64,000 nucleotides of DNA. Origin: Citrifermentans bremense R1. Lineage in GTDB: Bacteria; Desulfobacterota; Desulfuromonadia; Geobacterales; Geobacteraceae. The notes beneath the pieces were generated by a model that worked only from the letters and a program-made list of their open reading frames with translations, was not told the DNA's origin and ran no database searches. This document shows, one piece after another, positions 58,405-64,000 of the stretch (positions within the stretch are counted from its first letter, which is position 1; each line of letters opens with the position of its first letter). The position numbers and the translations under genes are program-made. Location of the stretch: assembly GCF_000426865.1 (NCBI RefSeq), contig NZ_KE384582.1, forward strand, positions 1 through 64,000, read 5' to 3'.

Positions 58405-58665
58405 TGTAAAGGCAGTGATGAGGAGTAGTAGCCTTTCCCTTCCCCTTCAGAGAGCCGGTGGTTGGTGCGAACCGGTGAGGAAGCAAGGTGAACTCGCCTT
58501 TGAGCCGCTGCAGTGAAACAGGTGTTCTACTTCGGTAGCGCGTGCTAGCTGTGGCCGTCACCCGCGTAAAGGGTAAACGAGGTCCGCATGATGCGGATGA
58601 ATGAGGGTGGTACCGCGGAAGCTTTCTGAAAGCCTTCGCCCCTTGCTGGGGCGGAGGCTTTTTTT
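58405..58665 (+). promoter_or_regulatory. T-box leader of leuA, probable leucine specifier CTC
   Basis: The T-box core GGGTGGTACCGCGG lies at about 58605-58618, preceded by AATGA. An intrinsic terminator (AGCCTTCGCCCC / GGGGCGGAGGCT plus TTTTTTT) ends near 58664. Stem I contains GGTGAACTCGCCTT; CTC at 58493-58495 is the likely specifier and would pair with tRNA-Leu (GAG). Uncharged tRNA would pair with the TGG bulge and allow antitermination into leuA. Class is certain; the exact specifier is inferred from position and the downstream gene. Confidence 0.93.
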
Positions 58666-58782
58666 ATTTTCAGCAACCATGGCTCGCGGAACCTCCCCTG
58701 GCTTTTGCCGGGAACCTTGCTTTGACCGGCAGGCAGGGGAGGGAAATTTGATGCAGCCCAACTTCACACAGGAGGAGCGCAC

Positions 58783-60330
<1,548 letters not shown>

Positions 60331-60358
60331 AATAGCAGACACAGGCAGAGACAAGAAA

Positions 60359-60389
60359 GGAAGTCCCGCTCAGGGGCTTCCTTTTTTTG
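60359..60389 (+). terminator. Intrinsic terminator after leuA
   Basis: GGAAGTCCC pairs with GGGGCTTCC across GCTCA and is followed by TTTTTTT. Confidence 0.92.
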
Positions 60390-60542
60390 TTGTTAATTGT
60401 CAGCTGCCTGTGTAATGCTACAGGCGTTTTTTCGATGTCCCTTTTTAAAATGCTCCCTTGTCTTCAGCTTTCCTTCGGCTTGCCAGCGAGCATTTTCTCT
60501 CAACCATTTTGACATGTCACCCGATACATAATGGTACCTGCT

Positions 60543-61046
60543 ATGAGAGTATTCCCTTCGTTGTTGCTGTTGGCCCTGAGTGTGATGCTGTTTTCTTTTG
60601 ACGCCAGCGCGCTGGCGCGGCGACCCGCCGGGCAGTGGGCCTATTTTCATTTCGAGGGTGGGCAATTTGTCCCAGGTAAGCCTGAGGCTGGAATCTTCGT
60701 CGCGGTCCAGGACGGGGTTGTTCCGATGGTCGAGACTAGCGAAGTGAAACTCATGGCGAAGAAACTGCCGGTTGGTACAGGCGCCTTGGCCGGCATCTGC
60801 TACGTACAGTCCTACGGCGGCAAGCTGAAACCGGCAGGAGGGTACCATCCGGTGCCGATGCAGGAGGTGCAGATCTCAACCGGCGACAGGCCGATACTGA
60901 CTGTGCAGACAGATGGAAATGGTTTTTTTGCAACGGCTCTGCCAACCGGGATCTACCGGGTCGGCAAACAAGGCGTCGAGGTCAAGATTGAGAGCGGAAC
61001 GACCCGACTACTCCCACTGAGGGTGGGAAAAAGGATGGTGGACTAG
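60543..61046 (+). CDS. Small secreted protein of unknown function
   Basis: 167 residues with a signal peptide ([20 protein letters not shown], cleavage near ASA-LA). The mature part carries a region [20 protein letters not shown] resembling a carboxypeptidase-regulatory-like (beta-sandwich) repeat. No strong ribosome site precedes the ATG. The stop overlaps the start of the metalloprotease-like gene by one base, so the two are probably translated and exported together. Confidence 0.65.
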   Translation: MRVFPSLLLLALSVMLFSFDASALARRPAGQWAYFHFEGGQFVPGKPEAGIFVAVQDGVVPMVETSEVKLMAKKLPVGTGALAGICYVQSYGGKLKPAGGYHPVPMQEVQISTGDRPILTVQTDGNGFFATALPTGIYRVGKQGVEVKIESGTTRLLPLRVGKRMVD

Positions 61047-62914
61047 TGGCCAAGTTTTCTACTCTGTGCGCGCTCTGCGTCACGCTGCTCCTTCCCGCGG
61101 TCGCTTCCGCTGCAGCCCTTGATGACTATTACCTGTCCAAGTTCGCGCAGCAGGTTCATTCTGTCAAAGCGGTGTCTTCAGTTAGCCAATCTCAAACAGT
61201 TAAGGTAGAACGATGTCGTACTCCCTTATACCGTGAGCTAAAGAGAGATTGGAAGCAACTTGAATCCTCTACGAAAAAGGCTCTAGCGTCATATCTTACC
61301 CGGCCGTCCTTGCCGTATGTCTGTAATCCCGTGGGAGGGCATTTTTCGATTCACTACAGCACTACTGGTGCTAATGCGGTTGACACTACTGATGCTAACG
61401 GTAATGGGGTGCCGGACTGGGTCGAGACTGTAGCTGGCGTTTTTGAGTATGTTTACGACATTGAGATAAATAAAATGGGGTATAAAGCTCCTCCGGGTAT
61501 TCGATATGACATTTATCTAGCTGACCTGGTGGCTGAGTCAGTGTACGGCTATACCCAGAACGACAATATTGGCGTTACCGCAACGTCCTACCCCAGTTAC
61601 ATCATAATAGACAGGTCCTTCACCTCAAGGCTGTATGTCGATCAGCCAGGAGGGCCCTATGATGCGAAAACGAGTCTTAGGATAACAGCGGCTCATGAAT
61701 TCCATCACGCAATACAGTTCGCTTACAACGCATACTTCAATATGATTTTTGCAGAGATGACCTCAACCTGGATGGAGGACGAGGTCTATGACTCGGGTAA
61801 TCAACTTTATACTTACATCGATGATTACCTTCCTGATGCTTCTTCTATACCTCTTAATGCGCAGGCAGTCGGGAATAGTAAGTACGGTCGCTGGGTTTTC
61901 AATAGATATATTGCTGAAACTCAAGGTAGCAGGACTGCCATTCGTTCTGTCTGGAAAGAGATAGGAGATCAACCTGTACCTGCTGGTGCTACTTCCGTCA
62001 ATGACGGTATTGACGTTCCGTTAGTACCCGTCCTTGACACAGTACTGAAGGGTAATCTTGGCAATAATTTTTTCGGTTTCGCAAAGAGGATGTTGCTACA
62101 GAACTGGCTCAGCCATGTGGGTGATATTGCACGAATTCCGACTATCGCTCCGGCACAGACTTTTACCGGATCCGGCTCCATCCAGGCTCCCTCATTTAAT
62201 CTTCCGTCTGGCTACACATTCGCGGTTTACAAATACCAGCCGTCTTTGCCAAGTGGCTCTCTACAAATTAACTTCGCCACTCTTCCCGCGTCGATAGCTG
62301 TAGCAGCAGAGAAGGTTAACTCCCTTGGAGTAACGGAGTACCCCTACAACGCATCGTCCCAGAGCGTCACTGTCCCGTCGTTTGAGGCCGGTGATGTGGT
62401 GTACCTCGTCATCTGCAATAACAGCAATGGTGACATGGGTAGTCCAGTGGTCGTCACTCCAGCTTTCCCGGTAGATGAGAGTCTGGTGAGTGATGGCGTT
62501 ACCCTCAGTACGGACGGCCTTGCGCTTGATGCCAACCGTCTGACTGTCCCTGTCCAGCAGAGCTCTTCTACTAGCGGGGGAGGCTCAAGCGGCGGCGGGT
62601 GCTTCATCGCCACCGCAGCATACGGGAGTTATCTGCATCCCAAGGTCGCCGAGCTGAGACAATTCCGGGACCGCCATCTTCTCACCAACGCGCCGGGGCG
62701 GCTCTTCGTCTCGCTCTATTACCGGTTGAGCCCGCCGATCGCCGAGATCATCGCGGAGCACGAATGGATGAAGGGTGGGGTGAGGGTTATGCTGGTGCCT
62801 GTGGTACTGTCGGTCGAGCATCCGGCGGGAGCGCTCATGACAGTGCTGCTGCTGATGGGCGGAGCGGGGATAGCGAGGCGGAGGAAGCTCGCTCTGGTCC
62901 GGGTGCGGCGGTAA
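61046..62914 (+). CDS. Putative secreted metalloprotease with CFI-box C-terminus
   Basis: 622 residues: signal peptide (1-23), then the MXAN_6640-type region with a zinc site [12 protein letters not shown] (near residue 217). A GGGSSGGG linker leads to [18 protein letters not shown], the CFI-box C-terminal domain. A C-terminal hydrophobic stretch and Arg-rich end ([13 protein letters not shown]) suggest membrane anchoring or sorting. From about 61180 to 62560 the DNA is more AT-rich with different codon use, suggesting recent transfer; the CFI-box end is GC-rich again. Substrate unknown. Confidence 0.78.
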   Translation: MAKFSTLCALCVTLLLPAVASAAALDDYYLSKFAQQVHSVKAVSSVSQSQTVKVERCRTPLYRELKRDWKQLESSTKKALASYLTRPSLPYVCNPVGGHFSIHYSTTGANAVDTTDANGNGVPDWVETVAGVFEYVYDIEINKMGYKAPPGIRYDIYLADLVAESVYGYTQNDNIGVTATSYPSYIIIDRSFTSRLYVDQPGGPYDAKTSLRITAAHEFHHAIQFAYNAYFNMIFAEMTSTWMEDEVYDSGNQLYTYIDDYLPDASSIPLNAQAVGNSKYGRWVFNRYIAETQGSRTAIRSVWKEIGDQPVPAGATSVNDGIDVPLVPVLDTVLKGNLGNNFFGFAKRMLLQNWLSHVGDIARIPTIAPAQTFTGSGSIQAPSFNLPSGYTFAVYKYQPSLPSGSLQINFATLPASIAVAAEKVNSLGVTEYPYNASSQSVTVPSFEAGDVVYLVICNNSNGDMGSPVVVTPAFPVDESLVSDGVTLSTDGLALDANRLTVPVQQSSSTSGGGSSGGGCFIATAAYGSYLHPKVAELRQFRDRHLLTNAPGRLFVSLYYRLSPPIAEIIAEHEWMKGGVRVMLVPVVLSVEHPAGALMTVLLLMGGAGIARRRKLALVRVRR

Positions 62915-62976
62915 GGGAGAGGGTAGTTGAAGGGGCGTCCAGAGGTCAAATTGGGAGGGGATGTTTCTTAAGAACA

Positions 62977-63015
62977 AAAAAAGCCCCGCCGGATCGCTCC
63001 GGCGGGGCCTTTTTG
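62977..63015. terminator. Bidirectional terminator before the cold-shock gene
   Basis: AAAAAAAGCCCCGCCGGA pairs with TCCGGCGGGGCCTTTTT. It serves the converging metalloprotease and csp transcripts. Confidence 0.93.
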
Positions 63016-63030
63016 CATTTGTGCCGACTG

Positions 63031-63237
63031 TTAGGCGCCGATCTTCTTCACGTTGGCTGCCTGCAGACCCTTCGGCCCGTTGGTGACGTCGAAGGAAACA
63101 GACTCCCCTTCGGCCAGGGACTTGAAGCCGTCCCCTGTGATAGCGGAGAAGTGCACGAACACGTCCTCGCCGTTATCCTGCTCGATGAAGCCGAATCCTT
63201 TTGCGTCGTTAAACCATTTCACTTTCCCCTGTGCCAT
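63031..63237 (-). CDS. Cold-shock protein (CspA family)
   Basis: 68 residues, a single cold-shock domain with RNP1 KGFGFI and RNP2 VFVHF. It binds single-stranded RNA/DNA and melts RNA structure. AAGGAGGCAGGAAA precedes the ATG. The upstream 220 bp would hold a leader that could regulate it with temperature; no structure was confirmed. Confidence 0.96.
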   Translation of the reverse strand: MAQGKVKWFNDAKGFGFIEQDNGEDVFVHFSAITGDGFKSLAEGESVSFDVTNGPKGLQAANVKKIGA

Positions 63238-63458
63238 TTTCCTGCCTCCTTTTTGTTACCTCCGGAACTCTGCCGGATCTACGTTTGATGCTGCAATTTC
63301 CGGAGAGTTTCTAGGCTGGAAACGGCGCAAAGTGGTTGGAACCCTTTGGCTTTTCGACGCTGTCAACTTCCGAAACTAGCTGCTGGGATAAAAATTAACA
63401 TCGTATAATAACCTTGTCAAGAAAATATTTTCAGAACACTTTTTTTATGATCGCCCTC

Positions 63459-64000
63459 TCAGAAGGTGTTCAGCCGCCTAATGAAGGCCATCAGCAGCCC
63501 GTAGTGCTGGTGGTGGAAGTGGAAGGCTATCCTCGGCAAATCAAGGAGATCCGGCTCGTCAGCTTCCTCCGGCCGGGCGCTAATTAATTCGATGCGGCTG
63601 TTGTCTAATCTCAATTCGGGGAATTCGTTCTCCAGCATCTCGATCTGCTCGGGAGCCAAAATTTTCGTTAGACGGATGATGAGCTCGCCGTTAACGAACC
63701 GCATAGAATGGTAGTTGGTATAGAACTCCTCGATGACCTGGACCGCTTCCTCATAGCTCTTGGTGATGGTGAAGATGGAGAAGTCCTCTGCGGAAATGAA
63801 CCCCATAACCAGCAGTCTTTCCTTGATGAACCTGAAGAAGTGTTCCCAGTACCCTTCCTCGTCGTCAACGAGAACCAGCGGTTTGGGGGAGGTCTTCCCG
63901 GTCTGGATCAGGGTAAATACCTCCATCGCCTCGTCGAGCGTCCCGAATCCGCCCGGGAATACCGCGATGGCGTCGGATTCTTTCACGAAGGCTACCTTGC
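63459..64000 (-). CDS. LOG-family (lysine decarboxylase-like) protein, N-terminus cut by window
   Basis: The frame stays open to the window edge, so the start lies beyond 64000. The visible part begins in the family motif VAFVKESDAIAVFPGGFGTL-DE, with the PGGxGTxxE signature. LOG proteins are nucleoside-5'-monophosphate phosphoribohydrolases (cytokinin-type) or PpnN-like enzymes. The C-terminal ~115 residues (FSIFTITKSYEEAVQV onward) are longer than small LOG proteins and may be a distinct domain. The gap 63238-63458 has no gene. Confidence 0.85.
   Translation of the reverse strand, partial: KVAFVKESDAIAVFPGGFGTLDEAMEVFTLIQTGKTSPKPLVLVDDEEGYWEHFFRFIKERLLVMGFISAEDFSIFTITKSYEEAVQVIEEFYTNYHSMRFVNGELIIRLTKILAPEQIEMLENEFPELRLDNSRIELISARPEEADEPDLLDLPRIAFHFHHQHYGLLMAFIRRLNTF

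Overview
The window looks like chromosome of a member of the Geobacterales (Desulfuromonadota), close to the Geobacter bemidjiensis / Citrifermentans / Geomonas group. The basis is GC-rich coding sequence, the content and order of the housekeeping genes, many multi-PAS/GGDEF signalling proteins, and a GEMM-I riboswitch whose sequence resembles the Geobacter c-AMP-GMP-sensing class. No database search was possible, so names rest on motifs, protein length and context.

Layout. (1) 1-1.8 kb is a mobile-element patch: an IS200-like/RAYT transposase with inverted ends, three copies of its own 3' end, a decayed 23-bp-period repeat array, and a relic of a WYL-regulator C-terminus. (2) 1.8-7.5 kb (minus) is a periplasmic sulfotransferase and thiol-redox cluster: DsbL-like and DsbI-like oxidases, arylsulfate sulfotransferase AssT, a TlpA-like thioredoxin, a CcdA-like electron transporter and an outer-membrane-type protein. 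(3) 8-24 kb is dense with signalling: a kinase/regulator pair whose regulator ends in a RepL-like winged helix, two diguanylate cyclases, a hybrid kinase, a DEAD-box helicase overlapping a WYL regulator, a CheB-CheR-PAS fusion and two paralogous PAS kinases. (4) 24-34 kb carries trmB, a large glutamate dehydrogenase, truD, ispE, tRNA-Gln, two likely iron-binding helical proteins (ferritin-like, hemerythrin), a riboswitch-controlled secreted protein/lipoprotein pair and a PilZ protein. (5) 34-41.6 kb is housekeeping: prs-rplY-pth-ychF and rpsF-rpsR-DUF2232-rplI, plus two poorly known genes. (6) 41.6-44.3 kb holds the divergent ilvC/ilvY pair. (7) 44.5-52.2 kb is rpsB-tsf-pyrH-frr-uppS-cdsA-dxr-rseP-tsaB, linking translation, isoprenoid and envelope synthesis. 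(8) 52.3-60.3 kb is branched-chain amino-acid and phospholipid synthesis: ilvD, ilvB, ilvN, psd, pssA and a T-box-controlled leuA. (9) 60.5-64 kb has an accessory secreted metalloprotease-like protein with a CFI-box C-terminus and a small partner, a cold-shock protein and a truncated LOG-family gene.

The strongest candidates for a second look are the GEMM-I element with an A at the position that discriminates ligands (32.73-32.85 kb), the AssT cluster carrying both oxidative and reductive thiol arms, the apparent AUC start of cdsA, the RepL-tailed response regulator, the self-duplicated transposase end, and the long inverted repeats inside ilvBN and at the 3' end of ilvY.
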